Shown here: positions 1 through 10,976 of the stretch, piece after piece | Layout of the letters: the number at the start of each line of letters is the position of its first letter | Position numbering within the stretch: the stretch's first letter is position 1 | From: Apiospora phragmitis | Lineage: Eukaryota; Ascomycota; Sordariomycetes; Amphisphaeriales; Apiosporaceae | Reading direction: 5' to 3' | Assembly: GCA_038363925.1 (NCBI GenBank) | Contig: JAQQWL010000018.1 | Location: forward strand, 558,001 to 622,000 | DNA: 64,000 bases | Program-made: the position numbers and the translations under genes | Notes under the pieces: generated by a model | The model's input: only the letters and a program-made list of their open reading frames with translations | The model's database searches: none | Told to the model about the DNA's origin: nothing

Positions 1-180
1 GGCCTCGAGATATTCGGAGAGGGTCGTTAGGCGGTTAAGCTTTTCTGCTTCTTCGGTGCGTTGGTCTGCTTCTTCGGCGCGTTGTCGCTCTAGCTAGCGT
101 TGCTGCTCTGCTTCTTCGACGCGACGTTCGAGCTCCTTCAAACGTTTCAATAATGCGTCATTTTCCATGTTGATATTCAT
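1..180 (-). pseudogene. N-terminal coiled-coil end of a fungal kinase-like family protein, broken and cut by the window edge
   Basis: On the minus strand an ATG at 180 (or 168) opens a highly charged Glu/Arg/Ala helix-rich reading frame containing the motif MENDALLKRLKELERR. It leads towards a TTLSEYLEA motif at the window edge. This start resembles the heptad N-terminus of a large fungal family whose C-terminal part is kinase-like (FunK1-type). An in-frame TAG at 94-96 interrupts the coiled coil, so this copy is probably a pseudogene; CAG to TAG would be a RIP-type transition. The rest of the gene lies outside the window. A separate internal piece of what looks like the same family is at 8600-9095. 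Confidence 0.5.
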
Positions 181-1206
181 TCATCCATAGACTTCCTTGG
201 TCACCATGGTTGAACAGCGATAGTATGTAAAAGGGAAGGTGTTGGTTCATTCGCTGATACAGTTGAAGGTTAAGTGGCCCACTTTATGTTGTTTCCGGGG
301 AGATGATGCCCTACCATTTCGATGAGCGAAATGTTGTGAAGTTAGTTGGCTGGCAGCAGGGCTGATTGAGGAGCTAGACCCGTTGTTCGTACCGGCAAAC
401 GGAAAGGTGGAGACTCACGAAGTCAGGGACCGCTCGGGCGAGGATACTGGTAATGCGAGTGGTCAGACCAGCGAATGGTTGTGATATCCAGAAGATAAAT
501 AGTTCTGGGCATCCACTCGGCATCGCAATCTCGGAATAGCATTGCATTCGACCCCTGCATGGATCAATCTACTACACTCCACGTCTTTAAATCCATGAAC
601 CTCACTTCCACTCCATAACCTCCGTTCGTGTAATTGATTGAGTTGATCGGGCCATGTTATCCAGTGCTCAAGAGAACACTTTCGTGTCTTAAGAATGATC
701 AATCCAATTCTGTCAATGCTCTCATAATAGATGTATCGGCATCCTTGTTATTGGTCAATGCTCACTTTGCATCTTCCTGATTCCACCTAAAAAATGTTCT
801 AGGGAGCGCCATAACGCACGAGCTAAGAACACTTATGTGGGGTGTTGAGGTTTAACACCACACCATAAACATAAATAAGCTAGTGCCCGCGCGAACCAAC
901 TAAGCACCGAAAATACCGCCTCCACAATCCCTACTGACCGACTCATCAGCTTCAGCAGCGAGATCCAACCCATTATCTAATATGCCACCGTAATTCGGGT
1001 TCCTTCTCGGATACCAAAGCCAGCCCGGAGCCGCTCAGTTGCTCGGCCTCGAGATTGGCCCGAACTGATGACAAACTTCCCTCGTTACTCGGGCTCTCTT
1101 GTTTGAGAACATGCGATTAGAGCCCAGAGTCGACACGTATAAGAATACCTAATCTTTACGCTTACTGATTCCACCTCAAAGACTCTTCGCCTCCACATTT
1201 CTCACC
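181..1206. other. non-coding stretch upstream of the hydrolase
   Basis: No convincing coding frame is present. Short open frames here lack recognisable motifs. The last 100 bases before 1207 are pyrimidine-rich and end in a good Kozak-like context (TCTCACCATGG), consistent with the hydrolase promoter and 5' leader. Confidence 0.5.
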
Positions 1207-2055
1207 ATGGCCTTGCCTTCCTCAGCAGACGCACCGGCCAAGTCATTGTCATTTACCTCATGGAATGACGATAAACTTATAACTATCGTCCTTCTCCACG
1301 GAGGCTTTACGTGTCGTCTCGAATTTGCGCTCGTCCTTCCGTACTTCTCTGACTTCCACGTCCTTCTCCCCGACCTCCCGTTGCATTCCGCGTCCCGTTG
1401 CATTAAACCGGCCACAACCGACAACTCAGCCTGGCATGTCGCACAGCTTATTCAATCGCACGCCCACGGCGGGAAAGCGCATGTCGTTGGTGTCTCCATG
1501 GGCGGCTACATAGGCCAATGCCTCGCATTGGACCAGCCTGACCTTGTACTCTCGCTGTTTGTCACAGGTGCTGCTCCACTAGTTGGGAAACGCTTATTCA
1601 TGGCGCAATGGACAAGAGTAACCTATTATACTATGAGGCTTATGCTGCATTGGCTCCCTGGCTGGGTATACCGGTATCAGGCTTCATTGCTTGGCCTACA
1701 GCTCAGTGACGAATTGGTAGCGGAGATGAGGGACAACATCACCTGGGAGCTGGTCCAAGATATGTTCCCGTGGATCTTATCGTTTACTTTGGATGACGTG
1801 CGGCAGCTGAAGGTACGGACTCTATCTATCGCGGGGGCGAAAGGGGACGACGTGCCTATAGCAGAGAGGACCGCCCAAGCGTTGAGGAGCAGGCGGACTA
1901 ACCAGGGCGAGGCCTGGCCTGAGGATGGGTCTGGAGCAATTGTGTTAAGGGAGGCTACACATGGGTGGGATATGCAATTTCCAGAGCTCTTTGCTCAAGG
2001 GGTATCGGCTTGGGTTAATAGAGAGAGATTGCCTAACGAGTTTGAGAGGCTTTAG
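1207..2055 (+). CDS. alpha/beta hydrolase-fold protein
   Basis: This is a single-exon 282-residue protein, the usual size for a cytosolic alpha/beta hydrolase. The sequence shows the oxyanion-hole HG motif (VLLHGGF, residue ~30), a nucleophile elbow GVSMGG (residue ~95-100, Ser nucleophile), a lid-like segment rich in Trp and Leu (~130-170), a late acidic segment, and a catalytic His in ATHGWD (~250). The start ATG sits in a CACCATGG context. No signal peptide is seen. The exact substrate cannot be read from sequence; relatives include esterases, haloperoxidase-like enzymes and epoxide-hydrolase-like proteins. The gene looks intact, unlike many of its neighbours. Confidence 0.85.
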   Translation: MALPSSADAPAKSLSFTSWNDDKLITIVLLHGGFTCRLEFALVLPYFSDFHVLLPDLPLHSASRCIKPATTDNSAWHVAQLIQSHAHGGKAHVVGVSMGGYIGQCLALDQPDLVLSLFVTGAAPLVGKRLFMAQWTRVTYYTMRLMLHWLPGWVYRYQASLLGLQLSDELVAEMRDNITWELVQDMFPWILSFTLDDVRQLKVRTLSIAGAKGDDVPIAERTAQALRSRRTNQGEAWPEDGSGAIVLREATHGWDMQFPELFAQGVSAWVNRERLPNEFERL

Positions 2056-2771
2056 TAGCTACAGTACCCTACGCAATAATAATTCAGGATGTTGGGACAA
2101 TGCCTCGGGGCTTCTCTATGCTCCATTTACCCCGGCCATTGCTTGAAGGCTTGTGGAAGAGGATGAGATGGAAGGGTGACGGTAACTGAAAGCCACAATC
2201 TAATCTTTGTTCCGTGTACCCGTAATAGCTCGTCGAATAGATCCTCAAGAGCTGTCTACCAATCGAGCAAGCATTTGCGCCGAATAAAACACCACCTCAA
2301 TATGATCGTGCCACATTACGCTACGTGTGTCTGTTTGTTGTCCCAATAGCAGCTTCATTCGGCACTCCAGGACAGAAGTCAGTCATGGATGGTAAAGTTC
2401 CCTTAGTCCATATGCATGCATTGGCGCAGGGACCCGGGCGTGGGCTGCGTGAGGTAGGCCGCTTCGTATAGTTCTTGGCGGTATTGAATTATACTGATAG
2501 GCAAGATAAATGGTAGGTCTTGGTGCAAGGTAGGCTATTCAAATACAGGAGAGTCATTCTATTGAATAGAGTCAAAGAGCATGATGCTAGATTACGGTCT
2601 TGAGGCACGCTCGGCTCAGCCTCACATTGGTCTTGATTCCATCTGTTCCCAAGCCGAGGATCGGCGTACTCGCAGTTCTACTGGGTCTACCATTCTTTCC
2701 CGTGTTTCAGCTACGTCGCTAGCTATGTCTATCATCCAAGGTGTGGACGCCGGTGTGCCGAACCTGGTGGC
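2056..2771. other. intergenic region between convergent hydrolase and cyclin
   Basis: The 3' ends of the hydrolase (+) and cyclin (-) face each other here. A 76-codon open frame at 2581-2811 overlaps the cyclin 3' end antisense and has no motif. No other feature is seen. Confidence 0.4.
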
Positions 2772-3392
2772 TTATTCTCGCCTGCCTACGGGGCCCACAT
2801 ATAGCACCTGAACGTGGACGAAGTCATCTTCAGTGACGCCTAGCCGCCATTCGAGCAAGGACAACATCTCGACCTCCATCAGGTTGACATCCGGTAGAGT
2901 GAACCGGAAACTAACGGGCCCACAAGACCAACGACTATATTTAGCCCACTTCTTGTTCCTCGGCGACCAGTCATGTAGATACTTCGTCGCTACTATAAGC
3001 GCAGCTAGGAAGATACGGTACATTGTACATTTATATTTGCGTGTCGCCAACGCGAGCTTCCCTTTCAAGCGGTGTAAATACACCAAGGTAGCCAGCAATG
3101 TAAGCGAACTAGTGTTAGAGGCCTTCACCAGATAGGAAATGAAACCTTGAAGCAATAATGCCTCACTGTCCACTGAACCATCGGAGGCGCCTCCAGCCCA
3201 TCCTCGGCAACACCTGGAGGCTTGATGAATCCCAACTGCATCCGATGATGTTATGTGTGAGAGGAGATCATGGGTAGTACGTGCTAAAAGGGACGTCATG
3301 GCTTCGCTGTCTAGGCTTAGTCGTGCAAGCGCGGTCGTATCCATGGCTCGTTTGGTACCTGACTCACATGAGGGATCCAACCCAGTTGCCAT
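2772..3392 (-). CDS. Pho80/Pcl-type cyclin
   Basis: The protein of about 206 residues starts at the ATG at 3392; the open frame extends further upstream only through a non-ATG codon. A cyclin-box pattern is clear: SSLTLLATLVYLHRLK, then YRIFLAALIVATKYLHDWS, then a basic NKKWAKYSR and LPDVNLMEVEMLSLLEWRLGV. This matches the PCL1/PCL5 group of Pho85 cyclins. In the family these activate a Pho85-type CDK in nutrient sensing or cell-cycle entry. The C-terminus is short after the cyclin box (ends GPVGRRE), so a further exon beyond 2772 or a shortened protein is possible. No disrupting mutation is seen in the cyclin box. Confidence 0.75.
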   Translation of the reverse strand: MATGLDPSCESGTKRAMDTTALARLSLDSEAMTSLLARTTHDLLSHITSSDAVGIHQASRCCRGWAGGASDGSVDSEALLLQGFISYLVKASNTSSLTLLATLVYLHRLKGKLALATRKYKCTMYRIFLAALIVATKYLHDWSPRNKKWAKYSRWSCGPVSFRFTLPDVNLMEVEMLSLLEWRLGVTEDDFVHVQVLYVGPVGRRE

Positions 3393-3742
3393 GCTTCTTA
3401 CACTGCGACTTTCCTCACCCACCTAAGCCCTAAGGACGCAGTTATGACGAGATGCCCATCTATATGAGTTGGAAAACTGCAACTATACTATGGCGCTTTT
3501 TGGAAATTTTGAGACAGGAGCCAACTTTTACCTAGGTCGACTTTTAGTGCTAGATGCGCCTACTGTGACCCGAATCGGATAGTTATAGTGTACACGGCAA
3601 AAGCCTATTCAGGGCTACGTCGTCAATAATGCCGCTATCCAGCCGGTGCTGTTACGCCATAACCGGACCAGGGGAGCGGAATCCATATAAAAGCGCCTTC
3701 CAGACACGGTTCTACACAAACTTTGCACTAGTACATACCGTA

Positions 3743-4101
3743 CAGTAAAATCCAAGTTCAGCGTCCGCCTCTCTAATATCAAAAATAAGAACCCGAAGTA
3801 CTTTGAGGCGCCATCGCCGTGCGTAAGCGATGTGGGGGAAGTACCAGTCATCGCCAAGCAAGACTCCTATAGGGCTGCATATTTGGCGCTGACACGTACC
3901 GCTACTGCTAAGGCCAGTATCTTGGTACGTCTCTGGTGGTAGCGGTACATGGAAGCGTCAAAAATGCATCTTTCCAGCGCTTTAGTGGGACGCTGACAGG
4001 TACCTATGACTCATTAGGATACACTGGGCAAGAAGCCCCACAGTACACTAGACGGATACTTATTATATATCCATTGCGGACGCTGAACTTGGATTTTACT
4101 G
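3743..4101 (+). mobile_element. MITE, copy A of a TA-flanked family
   Basis: This is a 359-bp element with terminal inverted repeats starting CAGTAAAATCCAAGTTCAGC and ending in the complement. It is flanked by TA at 3741-3742 and 4102-4103. It has no transposase. An internal inverted pair (GTACCGCTAC / GTAGCGGTAC) can form a hairpin. Other copies are at 43912, 46431, 46792 (partial), 47084 and 51761. TIR start CAGT plus TA duplication fits the Tc1/mariner superfamily (pogo-like). Confidence 0.85.
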
Positions 4102-4172
4102 TACTGAACTATAGTCGCACATCGCAGCTTTTAGTCAGGATAGATTATATATGACGAAAGGAAGCATAAAAC

Positions 4173-4601
4173 ATGGCAACGCAAGGTCTTACATCAGCTT
4201 TGGAAGGCTTGGGGATCCGAACACATTGGTCATTGAATCTAGTCGTAGCGCGGGTTCTCTACACTCTGCAAACGCCTAATGCTGTATTCCATGGCGTGTT
4301 AGCTGAGAACAAGGAGCGCTTGCTGGGGGACGGGCCGGACGTGGACTTGCTCTGGGTGTGCGAACGAGATGGTTCTGTGGCTGTTTGGCTGGAGGGCCAG
4401 CAGCGGCCCGCAATTAGGGGGGGCAAATCAGATCATAATATGGATGCTGTGATAGGGCACTATAACACCAGAAGTAGATTCCTATACTACTCTGTAAAGG
4501 GGATTGGATACGAATGCCCAACTTGGGAGTTGGAGCCGAATCTAGACCAGTATGCTGGATTCATGGACCATTACTGGGCTACTTTGCAGCATCAAAACTG
4601 A
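4173..4601 (+). CDS. hypothetical protein
   Basis: An ATG-started frame of 142 codons begins 70 bp after MITE copy A. The protein is acidic and aromatic-rich towards its C-terminus (for example DQYAGFMDHYWATLQ). No domain was recognised, and there is no signal peptide or membrane segment. The frame could be a genuine small gene or the last exon of a gene whose upstream part was displaced by the MITE. No family name is offered. Confidence 0.4.
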   Translation: MATQGLTSALEGLGIRTHWSLNLVVARVLYTLQTPNAVFHGVLAENKERLLGDGPDVDLLWVCERDGSVAVWLEGQQRPAIRGGKSDHNMDAVIGHYNTRSRFLYYSVKGIGYECPTWELEPNLDQYAGFMDHYWATLQHQN

Positions 4602-4886
4602 TTCGATTGAACGATCTTTTTTCTGGGATAGGGGGATGAAGTACTCAGAGGCGAAAGCACTTCTAGCTGCAACCAGCTTTGGTCCATAAGCGTTCTAAGG
4701 ACACCAAAGTACGCGCACATTTAGCCGAGCAAATATATGATCTTCTGATATTAATTCGCGTAAAAGCGGCTGGCTGGCTGGATATCTAGGGAGCGGTAGC
4801 CTTAGCCCTCCGCGACGTGATTCTCAAGCTGTGCTTCAGCTGCGGACATTCGCCCAAACTTTGCTTGACCCGGTCACTTGACCACC

Positions 4887-5469
4887 ATGCAGCACGCCAT
4901 CGCCGTCTTGACTACACTATCGGCAGCTGTTTCGCCAATGCGCAGCCGGACGAATGCGACAGGCTGCCAGGCTGCGACCCTCAGCAAATTTGCTTGGGAG
5001 ATCAGGAACTTCGACCACCAGGGATTGAATGCACGAGGAAATGTCAGCTTCGACCTGTCGAATCCCGCGTTGTTGCACGCATCTCAATGTAGTGCAACGG
5101 ATAGCCAGCCGTTCGGCGGCTTCTATGGTACCATTCTCTGTACGTGCGCCGATGGAACAGAGGATACTACCACGCAGACGACCTTCGACTTCAACAGTCT
5201 CAGTCGTACGCTCAATATCAATCAAACGTAAGCATAGAATCGTACACTGTGCCAACGTAAGAATGGAGCTTCATCGATATTCGAAGGCCACTTACGGCCA
5301 CTGGGGGTCCTCATCTCTGCAGACCCACGGTTCTATCAACTTAACATTGGACTGTACAGATAAAGTCACCAACGATTGGAAGATGGATAAGCTCGATTCT
5401 AGCCGGGATACCAAGTGCACATCTGTGGCCGTGCTCCTGAGGCCATATCAAATGACGGCTGTTGCTTAA
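4887..5469 (+). CDS. small secreted-type protein, probably two exons
   Basis: The ATG at 4887 opens a hydrophobic N-terminus (MQHAIAVLTTLSAAVS) that looks like a signal peptide. A small Cys-containing domain follows, with ATLSKFAWEIRNFD and TCADGTEDTTTQTTFDF. A likely donor GTAAGC sits at about 5228. A second coding block reads on from about 5288 (YGHWGSSSLQTHGSINL, then LDCTD and the end RPYQMTAVA). The pattern resembles the AA1-like small secreted proteins common in plant-associated and other ascomycetes. The two blocks do not join in phase with the most obvious splice sites, so either a less obvious junction is used or the copy carries an indel. Confidence 0.5.
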
Positions 5470-5725
5470 CTGGCGTTATATATTTTAGAATGCAGCAGTA
5501 GAGGCTCGGAAACTACGACTCGATAACTGGGTCTGGGGAACAGAGTATCTTGATGAACTTCCAAAGCTCCATGGCTGCTCTCCCAATAGAGTATCTCAGT
5601 CCGTCACCGGGGACCAGGGATCAATTAGGTCCCAGATTGTCCGATTATTCATCGCTGCCATTCTGACACCGGATTGCCCAAATCGCGACCAAGAGGTCTT
5701 CTAGTCCATAGCCAACAGAGATGAC

Positions 5726-6454
5726 CTAATTTGTCAGAGTATTCATTTTCATATGGGATAGAGCACCACTCACCAGTAGCATGTAGAGCCTAAGTACAGG
5801 AAGAAGACGCCAGTCTTTGGCACACGTTATACCCATAGCACCGGCTATGGCCATTATCGAAAAAAGAAACGCCTCCATGAAGACGCAGCCCTTCGTCCGG
5901 TGCTTTTTCGGAGAATACACCATCCATTCCCACGCTACCCATAACCGAAATGTGGCTGCAGACACGAGCATGACGATGCTTCCGTGGTAGGCATGGACAC
6001 CAGCTATGATGACGCCCGCCAAAAATGAACCCATGATTATCGGCAAACACACAGCGAGCCGGAGCAGATTTAATGATCCATGCACTGATGGCCACATCCT
6101 GCTCATCCAGAAGCACTAGAGACGTCAGCATCGATGGTAAACTCTACCCGTCGGCCAATGTACCTGACTTATCATGCTTACTGCTACGATGGAACCAAGC
6201 AGGTATACCGTCCAAATGTTGGTTTCGACAAAAACTGCGAGCGTAGCGAACACAACCACGACCGCGAATGACAGAACGATCTGGATGACTGAAAGAAATA
6301 GAAGCTCGAGGTGGAACTTTACACAGAGCAGCTGGCAAGCCTTCAGCGGCTGTGCTACTCGTCGATGGTTATAAAGTACACCGAACGCATGGAGCAGCGT
6401 GGCCAGCACACTCAGTCCGGCAGGAACAAAGCGCAGGTCGTAGAGTAGGCTCAC
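5726..6454 (-). CDS. multipass membrane protein, start unresolved, two coding blocks
   Basis: Two minus-strand coding blocks (about 6454-6175 and 6106-5726) carry several hydrophobic helices, such as LFLSVIQIVLSFAVVVVFA, TVYLLGSIVAVSMIS and LPIIMGSFLAGVIIAG. A GT..AG interval of about 60 nt lies between them (6120-6180), although the junction phase is not clean. No ATG starts the first block, so an upstream exon or a lost start is possible. The protein looks like a small multi-spanning integral membrane protein of unknown function. A diverged inverted copy of one exon segment lies at 6754-6889. Confidence 0.45.
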
Positions 6455-6753
6455 CGTAGCCTAGGAGCTGTTTATAGCTGGCCAGTTCTTGAAGAGGCGG
6501 TACAGGAAGGAAGTAAAAGAATGGATAAGAGATCCGGGCTGCCGTACTTATATTGGACCAGACTTAAGATCCTGACGGCCAGTTAGGTTGACGCATGCGC
6601 TATGGATTAGCCATGGTGCTTGGAAACACATTGATAGGTGGGACATTGCATTTGCCTTGCTGCAATCGGCCATGGCGACTCTACCCAGTTCGATCCGACT
6701 AGGCCGCCATGACGAACGACTGGCGTTTTTCTGCTAGTGGCCCTCTAGGCTTC

Positions 6754-6889
6754 TGGGAAGTCCATACCTACCACGGAAGCACCTTCATGCTCGTGTCAGC
6801 CGCCGCGTTTCGGTTATGGGTGGCGTGCGAATGTATGGTATATTCCCAGAAAAAGCACCGGGCGAAGGGCTGTGTTTTCACGGAGAGTC
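6754..6889 (+). repeat. inverted partial copy of the membrane-protein exon
   Basis: The translation HTYHGSTFMLVSAAAFRLW matches HAYHGSIVMLVSAATFRLW encoded on the opposite strand at about 5868-6003, and similarity continues for about 135 bp. The copy is a gene fragment, not a gene. The two arms lie about 750 bp apart in opposite orientation. Confidence 0.75.
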
Positions 6890-6951
6890 CAAACCTTATA
6901 GGGGTAGTTTACCTCAGCTTCTTCGTCGGGAAACAATTGGTGCTGGGCTGA

Positions 6952-8084
6952 GGCCCCCTTGAAGACGATTAACGGTCGTAAAGATCGGCCGACTGTACTG
7001 ATACACTCCACGATCGTCATCTATTCGCGATTGGCGCTATTATTGCGTGTTAAAGTCCTGCAGCTGGTCAGTTCGATCACTAGAGTCAATCTCATCGGCG
7101 TTGAACTAATAGTAGGGCGGAATGGACTGGAATCAGTGGTGATGTTGGAAGAACGCGTGCTATAGCAGATAGCGTTACCAAGTTGGGAGGAATCGTCGAC
7201 ACCTCAGGAGAGTCACATTCATGCCCATGGATAAGAGCGCAAGCCCTTTGCCGCGCATCCTAGCGCGTCAAACACCACGTCTTCGTTCAGCGCTTCCGTT
7301 ACCTTGATTATCCGGACCAGCAGGCCACATCGGTCCAGGGACAGTCTATGACACATCCTTGGGTCACAGTCTACTTGTCCATTTGGAGATTATCAAGTTG
7401 TAGGTGCGGTGTTCCGTATCCAGCATCCAATCACACAAATTTTCCATTACTTCGGCCCATGCCCAAGGCCTGCAAGTGCAAGTGTTGCGCTCGTCACCTA
7501 ATCACACAACAATGTCCCCTTCAACTCTAACCGAGCACCAACACCAAACTACCTACAAGTATTGGAGTCAATTGACGCAAGCCGGGGTCGAATAACTTGA
7601 TATTCAGAGCGGAGTGCATCTAATATAGTGTGTGCACCCTCGGACAGCAATAGTATTTGAGGTGACTACCAAATTAATTGTGTGTTTCTATTCTCCCCTT
7701 TCCTATTCGTTTCGATCGTCGTACAAGATAGTATATCCCAGTTTTGCGTTCCCGTTAACGGATCCGTGCGGACCGGTGAGGTTTGCGGCGGCTGCGTTGC
7801 GTTTCCCAATAATTTGCAGTTTTGCACCCATATTTTGATTCGATTCTTCGTAGAAACTGTGTTGGATCTGACCTTGAATCGATTCTGCAAGTTCATCCAC
7901 ATCCCGCTAATGCTTCTGAAGCTCATCATTCTCGAAATTCTGCTCGAAGCTATACAGGGGCTTGACTGGGTGACATTCCTGCTCATTGATTTAGGCGGCC
8001 TATGTTGATAGCTATTCGGAGGCACTTTACTGGGCAAACGAGCCAAAAACTGCACTTCGAGTTCAAATTTGGGATAGCTGTATA
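6952..8084. other. gene-poor stretch
   Basis: No supported gene is present. A 129-codon minus-strand frame at 7666-8055 is Ser/Asn/Arg-rich and has an antisense open frame over the same bases. It has no recognised motif, so it is not called. Confidence 0.4.
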
Positions 8085-8569
8085 CTATACCCGCTCGTCG
8101 CCCCCATCACTTGTCAGCTTAGTCGAGCCGATCCCGTACTTGTCCAACGAGGTCTCTCGAAACTCATTCTGGCGGAGAATTACTTCCTGAAATTCAAAGC
8201 AATCCCACAAATTCTCCAAGTGACAGGTAGCATATAGTGTAATTACTTCTCTCAAGGTCCGGTCTCCAACTTCTGATGCAGACGTGTTTGCAAAGCTGTA
8301 ATCTATAAGGCTCGCAATGCCGTGTGCTCCTTGCTCAGTTAAGCGAAAGACGCACAGCGTGGAGTGGAGTCTGAACAGCGCCAACTGTTTGAGCTCGGTG
8401 ACGATGTTATAATCCGCGAATGCGTAGAGCTGCGTATGCGGCAGTAACATATCTGAGCAATTAGCCGAATCGCATCTGACTGTTCTCCCAGGTACTCAAA
8501 TAGTAGCATGTGCTCATTGTACCCTGAAGTCTCAATACAGCCCTTCTGGTCCGTACTCACCAGTATCAT
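8085..8569 (-). pseudogene. BTB/POZ-type protein, C-terminal part
   Basis: Minus-strand translation shows HTQLYAFADYNIVTELKQLA, LFRLHSTLCVF and later LREVITLYATCHLENLW. This is the characteristic C-terminal half of fungal BTB/POZ proteins: a helix with ALA/LAEYY-type motif, then short helices ending in a Trp-containing segment. A second frame (8339-8569) reads LLFEYLGEQSDAIR just upstream. The BTB core itself is not recognisable, so the piece is either a distal exon or a truncated copy. BTB proteins usually mediate dimerisation or cullin-3 substrate binding. Confidence 0.5.
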
Positions 8570-8599
8570 AACTCAGTTATTTGCACCTGTTTCCGATCA

Positions 8600-9095
8600 T
8601 GCTACCCAAAACTGAAAGTAAGCATCTGGCTGACCTCCGTACAATAACGCGCATCACGCGGGTGCGCGACCACCTCCGCCCGCGGTTCGGCGAGATGGTA
8701 CAATAGGGTCGTAGGGTCGGACCAGTCCACTTTCAAAAAAAAACAATCGCCTCCCCCGTGGTGACCAGGCCGTACTCCAATCCACCCTCAGTCATGTAGT
8801 GGAGCGTCTGCGTTATGGCAGCCGCGACGAGCCGTTCCGAATGGTATTGGAACAGAGCCTCGGGGTCCGCTGCGGTTGGGATCGTGGCCCGATTCACGAC
8901 CTCTTTGTATATATCCATCGAGCGAAGCCCTACGCGGAGATGCTGGGTAGTGATCTTGTGAGGCGCTTTGTACTCGTTGATGTACAGCATTGTGCGCTGT
9001 GTCGAAGTCTCGCCCTCCTGCATGTAAATGCAGATTTGATCAGGGCGGAGTCGAAGGCGTTCGAATCGAGGTTGTCAGCGCCAATGCTTGTCGTT
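8600..9095 (-). pseudogene. fragment of FunK1-like fungal kinase family
   Basis: Minus-strand translation from about 9095 gives RLRPDQICIYMQEGE, then TMLYINEYKAPHKITTQHLR, VVNRATIPTAADPEALFQYH and TEGGLEYGLVTTGEAIVFF. After a T-run (8736-8744) the family pattern resumes in another frame with VDWSDPTTLLYHLAEP. This order matches the central region of a large fungal family that ends in a kinase-like domain. The N-terminal coiled coil and the kinase end are both absent here, and the homopolymer frameshift breaks the frame. The fragment is therefore non-functional or incomplete. Confidence 0.55.
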
Positions 9096-9366
9096 CAGTG
9101 TTCTCTATGACTCTTGGATGTCTCCCATTTACCGCCTCTGGATAACCTCGCCCTTATCATTTTTAGAAGCCAGTTCGTACCGCATGTACGTTACAGATAC
9201 CTGGCTAAGCGCTATACACACACCTGCGCTACATCAGAGCCATTGGTAGGTAAGAAAGGTGGCTCGCGAGGGTGACTCGTAAGGGGCTCAGCGCACTATA
9301 AATACTCTCTTTCATGCCGTTCTTCACTGTTAGTTCTCCAGGTCTTCCGTTTCTTCCACCGCCACT

Positions 9367-10028
9367 ATGAGGTATCAGTCCCGATCCCAGTCTCGATCCA
9401 GAATATGGGATCCCGATACAATACTGGAGTTAAAGCATCCGAAGAAAGGTGTGCACAGTTGCACAGGCTATAATAAATCTCGTGGAAACCCTAGATGCAT
9501 GAATTCCCTGGGGTCCTTCAAGCACGGTTTCGACATCCTCTGCACCCTCACCAACATCAAGCCAGCAGCCGCTGCATCGTCGCGCAGCTTAAAGTCGGCA
9601 GCTATTCACACGCTGTGTCACCTACACCAGGGACAAATAGATGACACGGTACGACGATGGAAGTTAGCCTTGGGGGAGACAGGCGCAGGCCAGTCCCAAG
9701 GCCAAACAATATTGGAGCTGTTATTCTACGCCAGATAACGGAAAATGGATGCCTGAAGACAAGGCGGAACGGAAGTGTCCAGGAAATTACACACCTGACA
9801 ATCAACATATTCGAGAGAAGGCGCAAAAAGATGAAGAGCAACGAAGGGCGGCGGAGGAGGCAAGACGAAAAGTGGCGGAGGAAATACGGAAAGCGCGGGA
9901 GAGCGCTCGTGAGAGACTTCGTCTCGCACAAGTGGAAAGGGAGCAGAAATCAGCTGCCGAATGGACAGAAGCTTTGAGTAGATACCGCATGCGTTGGGCT
10001 GATATCAAATCCATACATCCAGGCCAGG
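9367..10028 (+). CDS. hypothetical protein of an expanded fungal family, 3' end cut by a LINE
   Basis: Two coding blocks (9367-9738 and 9749-~10028) lie in tandem. The first has a Cys/His pattern (HSCTGYNKSRGNPRCMNS) and a second HTLCHLHQ motif, reminiscent of small zinc-binding N-termini of an expanded fungal family. The second is a long charged helix (EEARRKVAEEIRKARESARE) ending in a WTEALSRYRMRWADIK motif. This architecture of short Cys-rich head, charged coiled coil and Trp-rich tail recurs in many fungal genomes, but its function is unknown. The frames are out of phase by an intron or indel near 9740. The coding sequence runs directly into antisense LINE sequence at about 10028. Confidence 0.4.
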
Positions 10029-10870
10029 TTCGTTTATCCAATCGCCGTCAATGGCTTGTTGGAGCGATCCAGCAACGCACTCGAAGTCTCCTCGAGTGGC
10101 CGCAGCGTCTATAGTGGTCTCTAGGGAGACAGCAACCTCCTCGAGTCGTTTTCGAAACTTTTCCCAGTCGGCCCTTTTGGTGCAGAACTGGGGCAGAAGC
10201 GGTCTTGCTGCCTGGTATGCTGGGAGGAACGCTCGGAGACTGACAGCCTCGTGGTCGGATCCTGTCCCTGGGAGGTACGACCAGTCCTGCCAATGGAGGC
10301 TCCGGAAGCCGATGGAGAAGGCCAGGTCTATTACCGACGTTTTCCTGGAGTTGGGCCGATGAAATGTCCCACCCTGAGACTCTATAGTAGCATGATCGAT
10401 GAGTAGCGTGGCCTGGGCCGCGTGGAGGTAGCCTGTAAGACGCTCAGAGAGAGGTGAGCTCCGAGCCAAAGGATTCCACCACGGGTGGTGGAGGTTGAGA
10501 TCGCCTACGATTAGTGCAGGCGTGATTGGCGGGTTGAGGTCGAGAAATCTCTGCACGGTAAAGGATCCCTTCTCATCTGTCTGGTTGTAGATGTTCACGA
10601 CGTAGAAGTTCTCTATGGGCGTGATGACCTCCAGGACCTGCATGTAGGGATCGGAAACGAGGTCGAACCTGGGGTTCACTTCAAAGGGAAAGGACTTTCG
10701 GACGTAAGTCATGACCCTAGGGCTAGTCTGTATGCTGGAGAGATCTGGGGACTCTTGTGGTACGAGCGGTCGGAACGACGGGTGGGAGATGCAGCTGTAC
10801 AAGCCGCTTCCCTGAGGACCCTTGTCTCGGAAGAGGATAGGGTTCCTGAACAGTCAACCTTAAATACAAG
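10028..10870 (-). mobile_element. truncated Tad-like LINE: apurinic-endonuclease domain of ORF2
   Basis: The minus-strand frame shows the APE-type endonuclease pattern of fungal non-LTR retrotransposons: ILTVQEPYPLPR-like start (about 10855, separated by a frameshift), RVMTYVRKS, FYVVNIYNQ, GDLNLHHPWWNP, VIDLAF and the catalytic GTGSDHEAV. Reverse transcriptase and RNase H regions are absent; homology stops at about 10028. Both ends are truncated and the N-terminal part is frameshifted, so the copy is dead. Confidence 0.8.
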
Positions 10871-10976
10871 TAGTAAAGCTTCGTTTTCTATATTCTACCA
10901 GCAACTTTACCGCCAAGGGCGTGAGGCTTCGAGTTTCAACTCCTGCCAACGCACACCCCGCAGGCCAGTACGCTAC

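Noticed and set aside
3936..4154. Small ORFs inside MITE copies (also 43895-44286, 46552-46734, 51675-52307)
   Set aside because: They recur only because the MITE sequence is repeated, occur on both strands, and have no protein family.
7666..8055. 129-codon minus-strand ORF
   Set aside because: No motif, antisense frame equally open, Ser/Asn/Arg-rich composition; insufficient to call a gene.
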